DNA from: Cellulomonas pakistanensis
GTDB taxonomy: Bacteria > Actinomycetota > Actinomycetes > Actinomycetales > Cellulomonadaceae
Direction of reading: 5' to 3'
DNA length: 64,000 nt
NCBI RefSeq assembly: GCF_016862755.1
Contig: NZ_BONO01000020.1
Span: forward strand, 27,352-91,351
Positions 45,849 through 55,020 of this stretch are shown in pieces; within the stretch, counting starts at the first letter, position 1, and every line of letters begins with the position of its first letter. The notes beneath the pieces are model-generated. The model searched no databases. It saw only the letters and a program-made list of their open reading frames with translations, and was not told the DNA's origin. The position numbers and the translations under genes are program-made.

Positions 45849-47300
45849 GTGGCGGACGACCTCAGGACTGCCGAGGAGCTCGGCCGGGCGCGGGTCGTCG
45901 TCGCCGGCCTGGGCGTGTCGGGCCGCGCTGCCCGCGACGTGCTGGCGGGCCTCGGCGCGCGCGTGACGACGGTCGACGACCGGGCGGCGGACGCGGACGC
46001 GACCGACGTGGCCGCGTTCCTCGCCGGCGGCGGGCTGGATGGCGTGGACGTCGTCGTCGCCTCGCCCGGCCTGCCGCCGGCGCACCCGCTGCTCGCCGCC
46101 GCGCGCGCGGCCGGCGTGCCGGTGTGGAGCGAGGTCGAGCTCGCCTGGCGGCTGCGGGTGGACCGGGACTCGGGCGACGGCCCGGCGCCGTGGCTCGCCG
46201 TCACCGGCACCAACGGCAAGACGACGACGGTCGAGATGCTGGCGTCCGTGCTGCGCGCGGCCGGCCGGCGCACCGCCGCCGTGGGCAACGTCGGCACGCC
46301 GGTCGTGCTCGCCGCGACCGACCCGACCCTCGACGTGCTCGCGGTGGAGCTGTCGTCCTTCCAGCTGCACCACACGGAGTCGATGGCGGCGCAGGCCGCG
46401 GTCGTGCTCAACGTGGCCGCGGACCACCTGGACTGGCACGGCACGCTCGACGCGTACGCGGCCGACAAGGGCCGGATCTACGCGGGCGTCGAGGTGGCGT
46501 GCGTCTACAACGCCGCCGACCGGACGACCGAGGACCTGGTCCGCGAGGCCGACGTGCAGGACGGCGCGGTCGCCGTCGGCTTCACGCTCGGGTCCCCGGG
46601 GGTCGGGCAGGTCGGGCTGGTCGACCGCATGCTGGTCGACCGCGGGTTCGCCGCCCTGCGGCACACGCACGCCGCCGAGCTCGCGACGTTCGACGACCTC
46701 GCGCACCTCGCCGGTCCCGACGGGCTCGCGCCGCACGTGGTGCAGGACGCCCTCGCCGCGGCCGCGCTCGCGCTCGCGCACGGCGTGCCGCCCGAGGCGG
46801 TCGGGGAGGGCCTGCGCGCGTACGCGCCGGGCGCGCACCGGATCGCGACCGTCGCCGAGGTGGACGGGGTGCGGTACGTCGACGACTCCAAGGCCACCAA
46901 CGCGCACGCCGCGGCCGCGTCGCTCGCCTCGTTCGCCGAGGGCAGCGTCGTCTGGATCGCGGGCGGGCTCGCCAAGGGCGCGACGTTCGACGAGCTGGTG
47001 GCGCGCCGCGCCGACCGGCTGCACGGCGTGGTGCTCATCGGCGTGGACGCCGCGCCGCTCGCCGACGCGCTCGCCCGACACGCGCCGCAGGTCCCCGTCG
47101 TCCGCGTCGATCCCGGTGACACTGGGACGGTGATGTCCCGCGCCGTGACCGAGGCCCGCCGCCTGGCGGAGTCCCGCGCCGCGGCGGGCACCACGGTCCT
47201 GCTCGCACCCGCGTGCGCCTCGATGGACCAGTTCGCCTCGTACGCCGCCCGCGGCGAGGCGTTCGCCGCCGAGGTCCGCGCCCTGCACCCGAGGGGGTGA
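45849..47300 (+). CDS. murD: UDP-MurNAc-L-Ala:D-Glu ligase MurD
   Basis: A 483-residue Mur ligase adding D-glutamate. The N-terminal Rossmann domain starts VVVAGLGVSGRAARDVL. The ATP loop is [13 protein letters not shown], then ELSSFQLHHTESM, LNVAADHLDWHG with the Lys in YAADKGRIY, and the C-terminal VDDSKATNAHAA and LLAPACASMDQF. GTG 45849 is two bases after the mraY stop and gives the standard N-terminus. It is followed after seven bases by ftsW. Confidence 0.95.
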   Translation: MADDLRTAEELGRARVVVAGLGVSGRAARDVLAGLGARVTTVDDRAADADATDVAAFLAGGGLDGVDVVVASPGLPPAHPLLAAARAAGVPVWSEVELAWRLRVDRDSGDGPAPWLAVTGTNGKTTTVEMLASVLRAAGRRTAAVGNVGTPVVLAATDPTLDVLAVELSSFQLHHTESMAAQAAVVLNVAADHLDWHGTLDAYAADKGRIYAGVEVACVYNAADRTTEDLVREADVQDGAVAVGFTLGSPGVGQVGLVDRMLVDRGFAALRHTHAAELATFDDLAHLAGPDGLAPHVVQDALAAAALALAHGVPPEAVGEGLRAYAPGAHRIATVAEVDGVRYVDDSKATNAHAAAASLASFAEGSVVWIAGGLAKGATFDELVARRADRLHGVVLIGVDAAPLADALARHAPQVPVVRVDPGDTGTVMSRAVTEARRLAESRAAAGTTVLLAPACASMDQFASYAARGEAFAAEVRALHPRG

Positions 47301-47307
47301 CCCCGGC

Positions 47308-48543
47308 GTGGCCCAGACGACCGACGCCCCGGCGCCGAGCGCCACGACGCCGCGCGCCCCGTCCCGGCTCGGGCAGTGGAACAGCGCCGTCACGAGCTAC
47401 TACCTGCTCGTCGGTGCCAGCCTGCTGCTGCTCGTGCTCGGGCTGGTCATGGTGCTGTCGTCCTCCTCGGTGGAGTCGCTGGCCTCCGGCGACTCGCCGT
47501 ACGCGGTGTTCCTCAGCCAGGCCCAGTACGCGCTGATCGGGCTGCCGCTGATGTGGCTGGCGTCGCGGATCAGGCCGGGCACCTACAAGGCGTTCGCCTG
47601 GCCGCTGCTGGGCGTGGGCCTGTTCGTGCAGCTGCTGGTCTACACGCCGCTCGGCCGCAGCCAGGGCGGCAACCAGGGCTGGATCTACGTCGGCGGGTTC
47701 TCGGGGCAGCCGTCCGAGGCGCTCAAGCTCGCCCTCGTGGTGTGGCTCGGCATGATCCTGGCGCGCAAGCAGCCGCTGTTCGACGACTGGAAGCACGCGG
47801 CCGTCCCGGCGCTGCCGATCGCGGGCGGCGCGATCGGCATGGTGCTGCTCGGGCACGACCTCGGCACCGCGATCATCATGATCCTGCTGGTCGCCGGTGC
47901 CCTGTTCGTCGCGGGCGTCCCGATGCGGATCTTCGCCGGCGCCGGCGTCCTCGCCGCGGTCGGCGTCGCGCTGCTCGCCACCGTCAGCCAGAGCCGCGTC
48001 GACCGGATCATGAACTGGTTCACCGGCGAGTGCGACGTCACCGCCGGCTGCTACCAGACGATGCACGGCATGCAGGCCCTCGCGACGGGCGGGTGGTTCG
48101 GCCTCGGGCTCGGCCAGAGCCGCGAGAAGTGGTCCTACCTGCCCGAGGCGCACAACGACTTCATCTTCGCGATCATCGGCGAGGAGCTCGGCCTGATCGG
48201 CACACTGCTGGTGCTCGCGCTGTTCGGCGTGCTGGCGTTCGCGATGTTCCGGGTCATCGCCCGGCACCGCGACCCGTTCGCCCAGATCGTCACCGGGGGC
48301 GTCGCCGCGTGGATCATCGGCCAGGCGCTGGTGAACATGGGCGTGGTCGTCGGCCTGCTGCCGGTCATCGGGGTGCCGCTGCCGCTGGTCTCCGCCGGCG
48401 GGTCCGCGCTCATCACGACGCTCGTGGCGCTGGGCGTGGTGATCTCGTTCGCCCGCACCGAGCCGGGCGCCGCCGAGGCCCTGGCGGCGCGGCCCGGCGT
48501 GGTCCGCCGCTCGCTCGCCGTGATCGGCCGGACCCGTGCCTGA
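47308..48543 (+). CDS. ftsW: Lipid II polymerase FtsW (SEDS family)
   Basis: A 411-residue SEDS glycosyltransferase with ten predicted membrane segments polymerising lipid II at the septum. Family motifs are GRSQGGNQGWIYVGGFSGQPSEALKLALV, the catalytic-loop Glu/Asp region KWSYLPEAHNDFIFAIIGEELGL, and VGLLPVIGVPLPLVSAGGSALI. Start GTG 47308 follows GAGGGGG. It pairs with FtsI. The C-terminal tail is short and basic. Confidence 0.95.
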   Translation: MAQTTDAPAPSATTPRAPSRLGQWNSAVTSYYLLVGASLLLLVLGLVMVLSSSSVESLASGDSPYAVFLSQAQYALIGLPLMWLASRIRPGTYKAFAWPLLGVGLFVQLLVYTPLGRSQGGNQGWIYVGGFSGQPSEALKLALVVWLGMILARKQPLFDDWKHAAVPALPIAGGAIGMVLLGHDLGTAIIMILLVAGALFVAGVPMRIFAGAGVLAAVGVALLATVSQSRVDRIMNWFTGECDVTAGCYQTMHGMQALATGGWFGLGLGQSREKWSYLPEAHNDFIFAIIGEELGLIGTLLVLALFGVLAFAMFRVIARHRDPFAQIVTGGVAAWIIGQALVNMGVVVGLLPVIGVPLPLVSAGGSALITTLVALGVVISFARTEPGAAEALAARPGVVRRSLAVIGRTRA

Positions 48544-48629
48544 CGGCCGCCCGGGTGGCGACCCCGCCCGCGCCCCCGCACCCTGACGGCGACCCGCCGC
48601 CCCGCCCCGCCCCTGAACCGGAGGACCCT

Positions 48630-51600
48630 GTGACCGCTCCCGACGCCCCGACCCCGGCGGAGGGCGCCGAGCCCCGGCCCCGCGCGGTGCTGCTCGCCGG
48701 CGGTGGCACGGCCGGGCACGTCAACCCGCTGCTGGCCGTCGCGGAGGAGCTCCGGGCGCGTGACCCCGAGCTGCGGCTCGCGGTCCTCGGCACGGAGGAG
48801 GGTCTCGAGGCCCGGCTGGTGCCGGAGCGTGGCCTCGACATGTACGTCGTGCCGAAGGTGCCGCTGCCGCGCCGCCCGACGCCGGACTGGTTCAAGCTGC
48901 CCTCCCGGCTGCGCGCGGCCGTGGACGCCGCCGGCGCCGCGATCGACGAGCTCGGCGCGGGCGCGGTCGTCGGCTTCGGCGGCTACGTCTCGACGCCCGC
49001 CTACCTGGCCGCGCGGTCCCGCGGCGTGCCGGTCGTCGTGCACGAGCAGAACGCGCGCGCGGGGCTGGCCAACCGGCTCGGCGCGCGGCAGGCGGTCGCG
49101 GTCGCGGTCACGTTCCCCGGCACCCGGCTCCCGCGCGCGCAGGTCACCGGCCTGCCGCTGCGCCCGGAGATCGCCGACCTGCTGGCGCAGCGCGCCGCGG
49201 ACGCGGACGGCACCCGGCGGCGCGCCGCGGCGGAGCTCGGCTTCGACCCCGAGCGGGTCACGCTGCTCGTCACCGGCGGCTCGCTGGGCGCGCTGTCGGT
49301 GAACCGGGCGGTCGCCGCCCAGGCCGCCGCGATCCTCGCGACCGGCGCCGAGGTGCTGCACCTGACCGGCACCGGCAAGGCCGAGGAGGTGCGCGCGGCC
49401 GTCCGCGGGATCCCCGGGGCCGAGCGGTACCACGTGCGCGAGTACCTCGCCGAGATGGAGCAGGCGCTGGCCGTCGCCGACCTGGTGCTGTGCCGGTCCG
49501 GCGCGGGCACCGTCAGCGAGCTGGCCGCCCTCGGCATCCCCGCCGTCTACGTGCCGCTCCCGGTCGGCAACGGCGAGCAGCGCCTCAACGCGCAGCCGGT
49601 GGTCGCCGAGGGCGGCGGCGTGCTCGTCGCCGACGAGGAGCTGACCGGCGGCTGGATCGCCGCGCACCTGCTGCCGCTGCTCGCGCCCGAGGCCGCCGAC
49701 CGCCGCCGCGCGATGGGCGAGGCCGCCGCGCGCGTCGGCGTGCCGGACGCCGCGGGGCGGGTCGCGGACCTGGTGGAGGACGCGCTGGCCGAGGGCGAGC
49801 GCCGGGCGGCCGAGCGCGCGGAGGCGGAGCGGCTCGCGGCCGAGCAGGCCGCCGAGCGCGAGGCGCAGCGGGCCGCGGCCGAGGCGGAGCGGGCGGAGCG
49901 CGCCGAGCAGGACCGGCTCGCGGCCGAGCGGGCGGACGCCGAGCGCGCCGCCGCGGAGGCCGCGGCGGGGGCGGGCGACGACGACGGGCACGCCGCGGCC
50001 GGCGGTGGTGGTGGCGCCGCCGCCGCGCCGCTGACCGTCGCGACTCCGGTGGTCGGTGCGGCGTCCGGCGCGTCCGACTCGTCCGGCGCGCCGGCCGACC
50101 ACGCGGCGGGGGCCCCGGCCGGTGGGCTCGCCGAGCTCGGCCGGGTGCATCTGGTGGGCGTCGGCGGCGCGGGGATGTCCGCCATCGCCGGCCTGCTCGC
50201 CGCCCGCGGGCTCGCCGTGTCCGGCTCGGACGCCCAGGAGGGCCCGGCCCTCGACGGCCTGCGCGCCGCGGGCGTCACCGTGCACGTCGGCCACGACGCC
50301 GCGCACGTGGAGGACGTCGACACCGTCGTGCTGTCCAGCGCGATCCGCGAGACCAACCCCGAGCTGGCGCGGGCGCGCGAGCGCGGGCTGCCGGTGCTGC
50401 ACCGCTCCGAGGCGCTGGCCGCGCTCATGACCGGGCGGATCGGGATCGCCGTCGCCGGCGCGCACGGCAAGACCACCACGTCCGCCATGGTGGCGACCGC
50501 GCTGGCCGCCGCCGGGCGGGACGACCAGGTGCTCGACCCGTCGTACGCGATCGGGGGCACGGTGCTCACCCCCGGCGGCGCGACGCCGGGCTACCGGACC
50601 GGCGCCGGCGACGCGTTCGTCGCGGAGGCGGACGAGTCGGACGGCTCGTTCCTCGCGTACGCGCCGGCCGTCGCGATCGTCACCAACGTCGAGCCCGACC
50701 ACCTGGACCACCACGGCACCACGGAGGCGTTCGAGGCCGCGTTCGCGGCGTTCGCCGACCGGGTCCTCGACGGCGGCGCGCTGGTCGCGTGCCTGGACGA
50801 CGCGGGCTCCGCGCGCCTGGTCGCCGAGGTGGGGGAGCGGCTCACCCGGCGCGGCGTCCGGGTGCTGACCTACGGCACCGACGCGTCGATCGGCGAGCTC
50901 GGGCCCGACCTCGTCGTCGGCCCGGTCGTCGACGCCGGCGGCACCTGGCGCACCACGCTGACCTCCCGCTCGGCCGAGGTGCCCGGGGCCGACCTCGCGC
51001 TGGCGGTCCCCGGCGAGCACAACGCCGCGAACGCCGCCGCCGCCTACCTCGCGGCCTGGGCCGTGGGCGCCGACCCCGCCGCCGTGGCCGCCGGGCTGGG
51101 CGAGTTCCGCGGCACCGGGCGCCGGTTCGAGGACCGGGGGACGGTCGCCGGCGTGCGGGTGGTCGACGACTACGCGCACCACCCGACCGAGGTCGCGGCG
51201 CTGCTCCGCACGGCGCGCGGCGTGGTCGGCGACGGCGCGGTGCACGTGCTGTTCCAGCCGCACCTGTACTCCCGCACCCGCACGTTCGCGGCCGAGTTCG
51301 GCTCCGCGCTCGACCTGGCGGACACCGTCGTCGTCACCGACGTCTACGCCGCGCGCGAGGACCCGGACCCCGAGGTCTCGGGCGACACGATCGTGCAACG
51401 CGTGCCCACGCCGGGCCGCGCCCGGTTCGTCGCCGACCGCGTCGAGGCGGCGCGGGCGGTCGCGGCCGCCGCGGCGCCCGGGGACCTGGTGCTGACGGTG
51501 GGTGCCGGCGACGTGACGCAGCTCGGGGCCGTGGTGCTCGAGGCGCTGGCCGGCGGTGCCGGCGACGCCGGCGATGCGGCCGCGCCCGCCGACGCCGCGC

Positions 51601-51638
51601 CCGCCCCGCACGACGCCGCGGAGGCGGAGCAGGCGTGA
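48630..51638 (+). CDS. MurG-MurC fusion protein (bifunctional)
   Basis: One 1002-residue frame with no internal stop encodes two complete enzymes. Residues about 18-383 are MurG, which adds GlcNAc to lipid I: GGGTAGH ending at residue 30, GFGGYVSTPAYLAA, HEQNARAGLANRL, TGGSLGALSVN and RSGAGTVSELAALG. Residues about 506-985 are MurC, which adds L-Ala to UDP-MurNAc: VHLVGVGGAGMS, AGAHGKTTTSAM (about 609), EADESDGSFL, NVEPDHLDHHG and DDYAHHPTEV. They are joined by an Ala/Glu/Arg-rich helix (about 385-450) and a Gly/Ala/Ser linker (about 450-503). GTG 48630 follows GGAGGA. Separate murG and murC genes are normal elsewhere. Internal initiation at GTG 50145 cannot be excluded. Confidence 0.88.
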   Translation: MTAPDAPTPAEGAEPRPRAVLLAGGGTAGHVNPLLAVAEELRARDPELRLAVLGTEEGLEARLVPERGLDMYVVPKVPLPRRPTPDWFKLPSRLRAAVDAAGAAIDELGAGAVVGFGGYVSTPAYLAARSRGVPVVVHEQNARAGLANRLGARQAVAVAVTFPGTRLPRAQVTGLPLRPEIADLLAQRAADADGTRRRAAAELGFDPERVTLLVTGGSLGALSVNRAVAAQAAAILATGAEVLHLTGTGKAEEVRAAVRGIPGAERYHVREYLAEMEQALAVADLVLCRSGAGTVSELAALGIPAVYVPLPVGNGEQRLNAQPVVAEGGGVLVADEELTGGWIAAHLLPLLAPEAADRRRAMGEAAARVGVPDAAGRVADLVEDALAEGERRAAERAEAERLAAEQAAEREAQRAAAEAERAERAEQDRLAAERADAERAAAEAAAGAGDDDGHAAAGGGGGAAAAPLTVATPVVGAASGASDSSGAPADHAAGAPAGGLAELGRVHLVGVGGAGMSAIAGLLAARGLAVSGSDAQEGPALDGLRAAGVTVHVGHDAAHVEDVDTVVLSSAIRETNPELARARERGLPVLHRSEALAALMTGRIGIAVAGAHGKTTTSAMVATALAAAGRDDQVLDPSYAIGGTVLTPGGATPGYRTGAGDAFVAEADESDGSFLAYAPAVAIVTNVEPDHLDHHGTTEAFEAAFAAFADRVLDGGALVACLDDAGSARLVAEVGERLTRRGVRVLTYGTDASIGELGPDLVVGPVVDAGGTWRTTLTSRSAEVPGADLALAVPGEHNAANAAAAYLAAWAVGADPAAVAAGLGEFRGTGRRFEDRGTVAGVRVVDDYAHHPTEVAALLRTARGVVGDGAVHVLFQPHLYSRTRTFAAEFGSALDLADTVVVTDVYAAREDPDPEVSGDTIVQRVPTPGRARFVADRVEAARAVAAAAAPGDLVLTVGAGDVTQLGAVVLEALAGGAGDAGDAAAPADAAPAPHDAAEAEQA

Positions 51639-52741
51639 CGCCACCGCAGCGCCCGAGGCCGCCGCAGCCGCCCCGTGCGGCGGCCCCGGCGCGCCCGGCC
51701 GCGCCCCGGCCGGCCGCGCCGCGCCCCGCGGCCCCGCGCCCGGCCCCCGCGCGCCCCGCGCCGGCGCGCACACCCGCCCCCGGGGCGGCGACCCCCGAGG
51801 TGATCGGCGACGACACCACGCCGACCGCCGCGGTGCCGGCCGCCGGCCGCCCGTCGGCCCCGCGCACCGGCGAGACCCGGCGCCCCGGCACACCGGCCCG
51901 CCGCGCGTCCGGCTCCACCGCCGTCGCGCCGCGCACGGGCGCGTTCCCGGTCCGCCCCCCGGTCGTCAGCCAGGGCTCGGCGGCGCGGTTCGCCGAGCGC
52001 GCCCGCGCCCGGCGGCGGCTGGCCTGGCGGCAGATCCTCATCGCGGCGGGCGTCGTCGCGGTCGTCGGCGCGCTGGCCTGGCTGCTGCTGCTGTCGCCCG
52101 TGCTCGCGCTGGACGCCGAGCAGGTCGAGGTCACCGGCGCCGGGACGGTCGTGGCCGTGGACCAGGTGCGCGACGTGGTCGACGACGAGGCGGGCACCCC
52201 GCTGCCGCGGCTGGACACCGGCGCGCTGCGCGAGCGGCTGCTGGACGTGCCCGGGGTCCGGGACGCCACCGTGTCCCGGACCTGGCCGCGCGGCCTGACC
52301 GTCGCGCTGGTCTCCCGCGAGCCGGTGGCGGCGGTCCCGGAGTCGAACGACGTCGTGGCCCAGGCGCAGGGCGACGAGACGCTGGACGCCGGCGGGTTCG
52401 CGCTGGTCGACATGGACGGCGTCAAGGTCGGCCGTGCGGACGCGCCGCCGGAGGGTCTGCCGGTCGTCGAGGTCCCGGTCGGTGACGCGCGGATCCTGGC
52501 GGCGACGCTCGGGGTGCTGGAGTCGCTGCCGGCGGACCTGCGCGCGGACATCGGCCAGGTCTCGGCCGGCACCCAGGACACGGTGCGGTTCACGCTCCGG
52601 GACGGCGCGACGGTCGAGTGGGGGAGCGCGCAGGACTCGGCGCTCAAGGTGGCGGTCCTGAAGGCCCTGCGCGCGGCCCCGGAGACGGCGGGCTCCGCGC
52701 GGTACGACGTGTCGGCGCCGACGATGCCGGTCGTCGGGTGA
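51635..52741 (+). CDS. ftsQ: Division protein FtsQ
   Basis: A 368-residue bitopic protein. The long cytoplasmic N-terminus (about 130 residues) starts with Pro/Ala/Arg repeats of the form PRPAA. A membrane segment (ILIAAGVVAVVGALAWLLLL) follows, then the POTRA domain (LDAEQVEVTGAGTVVAVDQV) and the FtsQ domain (VPGVRDATVSRTWPRGLTVALVSREPVA). It scaffolds FtsL/FtsB at the septum. The GTG start overlaps the murG-murC stop (GTGA). A 141-base gap with the ftsZ promoters follows. Confidence 0.93.
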   Translation: MTPPQRPRPPQPPRAAAPARPAAPRPAAPRPAAPRPAPARPAPARTPAPGAATPEVIGDDTTPTAAVPAAGRPSAPRTGETRRPGTPARRASGSTAVAPRTGAFPVRPPVVSQGSAARFAERARARRRLAWRQILIAAGVVAVVGALAWLLLLSPVLALDAEQVEVTGAGTVVAVDQVRDVVDDEAGTPLPRLDTGALRERLLDVPGVRDATVSRTWPRGLTVALVSREPVAAVPESNDVVAQAQGDETLDAGGFALVDMDGVKVGRADAPPEGLPVVEVPVGDARILAATLGVLESLPADLRADIGQVSAGTQDTVRFTLRDGATVEWGSAQDSALKVAVLKALRAAPETAGSARYDVSAPTMPVVG

Positions 52742-52768
52742 TCCCGCGCCGACACGCGCGCACCGGTG

Positions 52769-52798
52769 TTTGAAGCGGGTCCCCGCGCCCCATACCGT
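52769..52798 (+). promoter_or_regulatory. ftsZ promoter
   Basis: TTTGAA (52769-52774) and TACCGT (52793-52798) are 18 bases apart. An additional AT-rich block with TATAAC at 52824-52829 may hold a second start. A GACAC-containing 13-mer lies just upstream at 52748-52760. Confidence 0.6.
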
Positions 52799-52827
52799 CA
52801 CACCTAGACAGATCTGACATAACTATA

Positions 52828-52844
52828 ACCCTCAACTTGAGGGT
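52828..52844. promoter_or_regulatory. Perfect palindrome in the ftsZ leader
   Basis: ACCCTCAACTTGAGGGT is a perfect 17-base inverted repeat with a one-base centre, 39 bases before the ftsZ start, in an AT-rich patch unlike the rest of the window. Similar CTCAACTTGAGG-like sequences precede ftsZ in other actinobacteria, as far as I recall. Confidence 0.65.
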
Positions 52845-52882
52845 GAAGGTTCGTCGACATCGCGAGACGAGAGGCACCCACC

Positions 52883-54133
52883 GTGGCAGCTCCGCAGAAC
52901 TACCTGGCGGTCATCAAGGTCGTCGGCATCGGTGGTGGCGGCGTGAACGCCGTGAACCGCATGATCGAGGTCGGCCTCAAGGGTGTCGAGTTCATCGCCA
53001 TCAACACCGACGCCCAGGCCCTGCTCATGTCCGACGCGGACGTGAAGCTCGACGTCGGCCGCGAGCTGACCCGGGGCCTCGGCGCCGGCGCCGACCCGGA
53101 GGTCGGCAAGAAGGCCGCCGAGGACCACGCGGAGGAGATCGAGGACGTCCTGCGCGGCGCCGACATGGTCTTCGTCACCGCGGGCGAGGGCGGCGGCACC
53201 GGGACCGGCGGCGCACCCGTCGTGGCCCGCATCGCCCGCTCGCTCGGCGCGCTGACCATCGGTGTCGTCACGCGCCCGTTCACCTTCGAGGGTCGCCGCC
53301 GCACCGTGCAGGCGGACTCCGGCATCGAGGCGCTGCGCGCCGAGGTCGACACCCTCATCGTGATCCCGAACGACCGCCTGCTGTCGATCTCCGACCGCTC
53401 GGTGTCCGTCCTGGACGCGTTCCGCTCGGCGGACCAGGTGCTCCTGTCCGGTGTCCAGGGCATCACCGACCTCATCACCACGCCGGGCCTGATCAACCTC
53501 GACTTCGCGGACGTGAAGTCCGTGATGCAGGGGGCGGGATCGGCCCTCATGGGCATCGGCTCGGCCCGCGGGGAGGACCGCGCGGTCCAGGCGGCCGAGC
53601 TGGCGATCTCCTCGCCGCTGCTCGAGGCCAGCATCGACGGCGCGCACGGCGTGCTGCTGTCGATCCAGGGCGGGTCCGACCTCGGCCTGTTCGAGATCAA
53701 CGAGGCCGCCCGCCTGGTGCAGGAGGCGGCGCACCCCGAGGCGAACATCATCTTCGGCGCGGTCATCGACGACGCCCTCGGCGACGAGGTGCGCGTGACG
53801 GTCATCGCGGCGGGCTTCGACGGCGGCGCCCCGGTGGTCCGGCGCGACGCCCGCGGGCTCGGCCAGGTCAGCGCCGGCGGCGGGGGCCAGGCGCAGCAGC
53901 CGCCGGCGTCCATCCCGCCGGCCGCCGCGGTGCCGACGACGACCGCCGCGCACGCCCAGGTCCCGCCGCGCCCGGTCGGCCCGGACGAGGAGCGCCGCCA
54001 GCAGGCCGTGCCCGCGTTCCTCACCCCGGACCAGGCCGCGGCCACCGGCCAGCTCGAGGTCCCGCGGATCTTCGAGGAGGAGGTCGCCCGCCGCAAGGAG
54101 GACGACCTGGACGTCCCGGACTTCCTCAAGTAG
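52883..54133 (+). CDS. ftsZ: Cell division GTPase FtsZ
   Basis: A 416-residue tubulin homologue forming the Z-ring. The N-terminal [16 protein letters not shown], the tubulin signature [13 protein letters not shown] (about residues 102-114), the T7 loop region [11 protein letters not shown] and the C-terminal peptide [10 protein letters not shown] are all present. The C-terminal peptide should bind SepF, encoded nearby. The linker (about 315-380) is Pro/Ala/Gln-rich. GTG 52883 gives the standard start [15 protein letters not shown]. It is closely followed by pgeF. Confidence 0.98.
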   Translation: MAAPQNYLAVIKVVGIGGGGVNAVNRMIEVGLKGVEFIAINTDAQALLMSDADVKLDVGRELTRGLGAGADPEVGKKAAEDHAEEIEDVLRGADMVFVTAGEGGGTGTGGAPVVARIARSLGALTIGVVTRPFTFEGRRRTVQADSGIEALRAEVDTLIVIPNDRLLSISDRSVSVLDAFRSADQVLLSGVQGITDLITTPGLINLDFADVKSVMQGAGSALMGIGSARGEDRAVQAAELAISSPLLEASIDGAHGVLLSIQGGSDLGLFEINEAARLVQEAAHPEANIIFGAVIDDALGDEVRVTVIAAGFDGGAPVVRRDARGLGQVSAGGGGQAQQPPASIPPAAAVPTTTAAHAQVPPRPVGPDEERRQQAVPAFLTPDQAAATGQLEVPRIFEEEVARRKEDDLDVPDFLK

Positions 54134-54137
54134 CCGC

Positions 54138-54899
54138 ATGACGCTGCCGGTCCTCGGGGTCGACCTCGGCCCCGGCGTCCGCGCGGGCTTCACCACCCGC
54201 GCGGGCGGCGTCAGCGCGCCGCCGTGGGACGCGCTCGACCTCGGGCTGAACGTGAGGGACGACCCCGCCGACGTCCGGGCGAACCGCGCCCGGGTGGCCG
54301 CGTGGGCCGGCGCGCCGGTCGCGTGGGCGACGCAGGTGCACGGCGCCGACGTGCACGTGCTGCGCGGCCCGGGCGACGCGGCGGGCGACACCGTGGGAGA
54401 GGTCGACGCGCTGGTCTCGGCCGTGCCCGGCACCGCCGTCGGCGTCCTCGTCGCCGACTGCGTGCCCGTGCTGCTCGCCGACCGGGCGGCCGGGGTGGTC
54501 GGCGCCGCGCACGCCGGCCGGCGCGGCCTCGTCTCGGGGGTCGTGCAGGCGGCGCTCGCCGCGATGGTCGACCTCGGCGCCGAGCCCGGCCGGGTGCGCG
54601 CGGTCGTCGGCCCCGCGATCAGCGGCGCGCGGTACGAGGTGCCGGCGGCGATGCGTGACGAGGTCGAGGCGGCCGTGCCCGGCACCGCGTGCACCACGGA
54701 CGCGGGCACCCCCGGCCTCGACCTGTCGGCCGGGGTGGCCGCCGTGCTGCGCGGCGCCGGCGTCGGCGACGTGCGGCTGACCGGCCTGTGCACCGACCGG
54801 GACCAGCGGTTCTTCTCCCACCGCCGGGCGCAGCGGGCCGGGACGACCACGGGCAGGTTCGCCGGGGTCGTCGCGGTGGCGGAAATGCCCGGCGCCTGA
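54138..54899 (+). CDS. pgeF: Peptidoglycan editing factor PgeF (multicopper polyphenol oxidoreductase family)
   Basis: A 253-residue protein of the YfiH/laccase-domain family. Zn-binding residues are visible as His68 (TQVHGAD), Cys108 (VADCVPVLL) and His125 (AAHAGRRG), with GGVSAPPWDALDLGLNV near the start. Family members remove L-Ser-containing stem peptide errors made by MurC or show purine-nucleosidase activity. It lies four bases after ftsZ. The yggS gene that often sits between pgeF and sepF is absent here. Confidence 0.9.
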   Translation: MTLPVLGVDLGPGVRAGFTTRAGGVSAPPWDALDLGLNVRDDPADVRANRARVAAWAGAPVAWATQVHGADVHVLRGPGDAAGDTVGEVDALVSAVPGTAVGVLVADCVPVLLADRAAGVVGAAHAGRRGLVSGVVQAALAAMVDLGAEPGRVRAVVGPAISGARYEVPAAMRDEVEAAVPGTACTTDAGTPGLDLSAGVAAVLRGAGVGDVRLTGLCTDRDQRFFSHRRAQRAGTTTGRFAGVVAVAEMPGA

Positions 54900-54927
54900 T
54901 ATGTCCGGAAATTGCGAGAACGACAGC

Positions 54928-54943
54928 CGACACGCGCGTGTCG
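54928..54943. promoter_or_regulatory. Palindromic GACAC site upstream of sepF
   Basis: CGACACGCGCGTGTCG is a perfect 16-bp palindrome containing GACAC on both strands. GCCGACACGCGCG (54926-54938) is identical to 52748-52760 upstream of ftsZ. WhiA in Streptomyces recognises GACAC. A -10-like TAGCGT follows at about 54971. Confidence 0.5.
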
Positions 54944-55020
54944 TGACGTTCCTGCGCACGGGCGCATTGCTAGCGTGACCGCGCAGGAGAAGTGAGCAAT
55001 TCGGGGATGGAGTGATCGCG

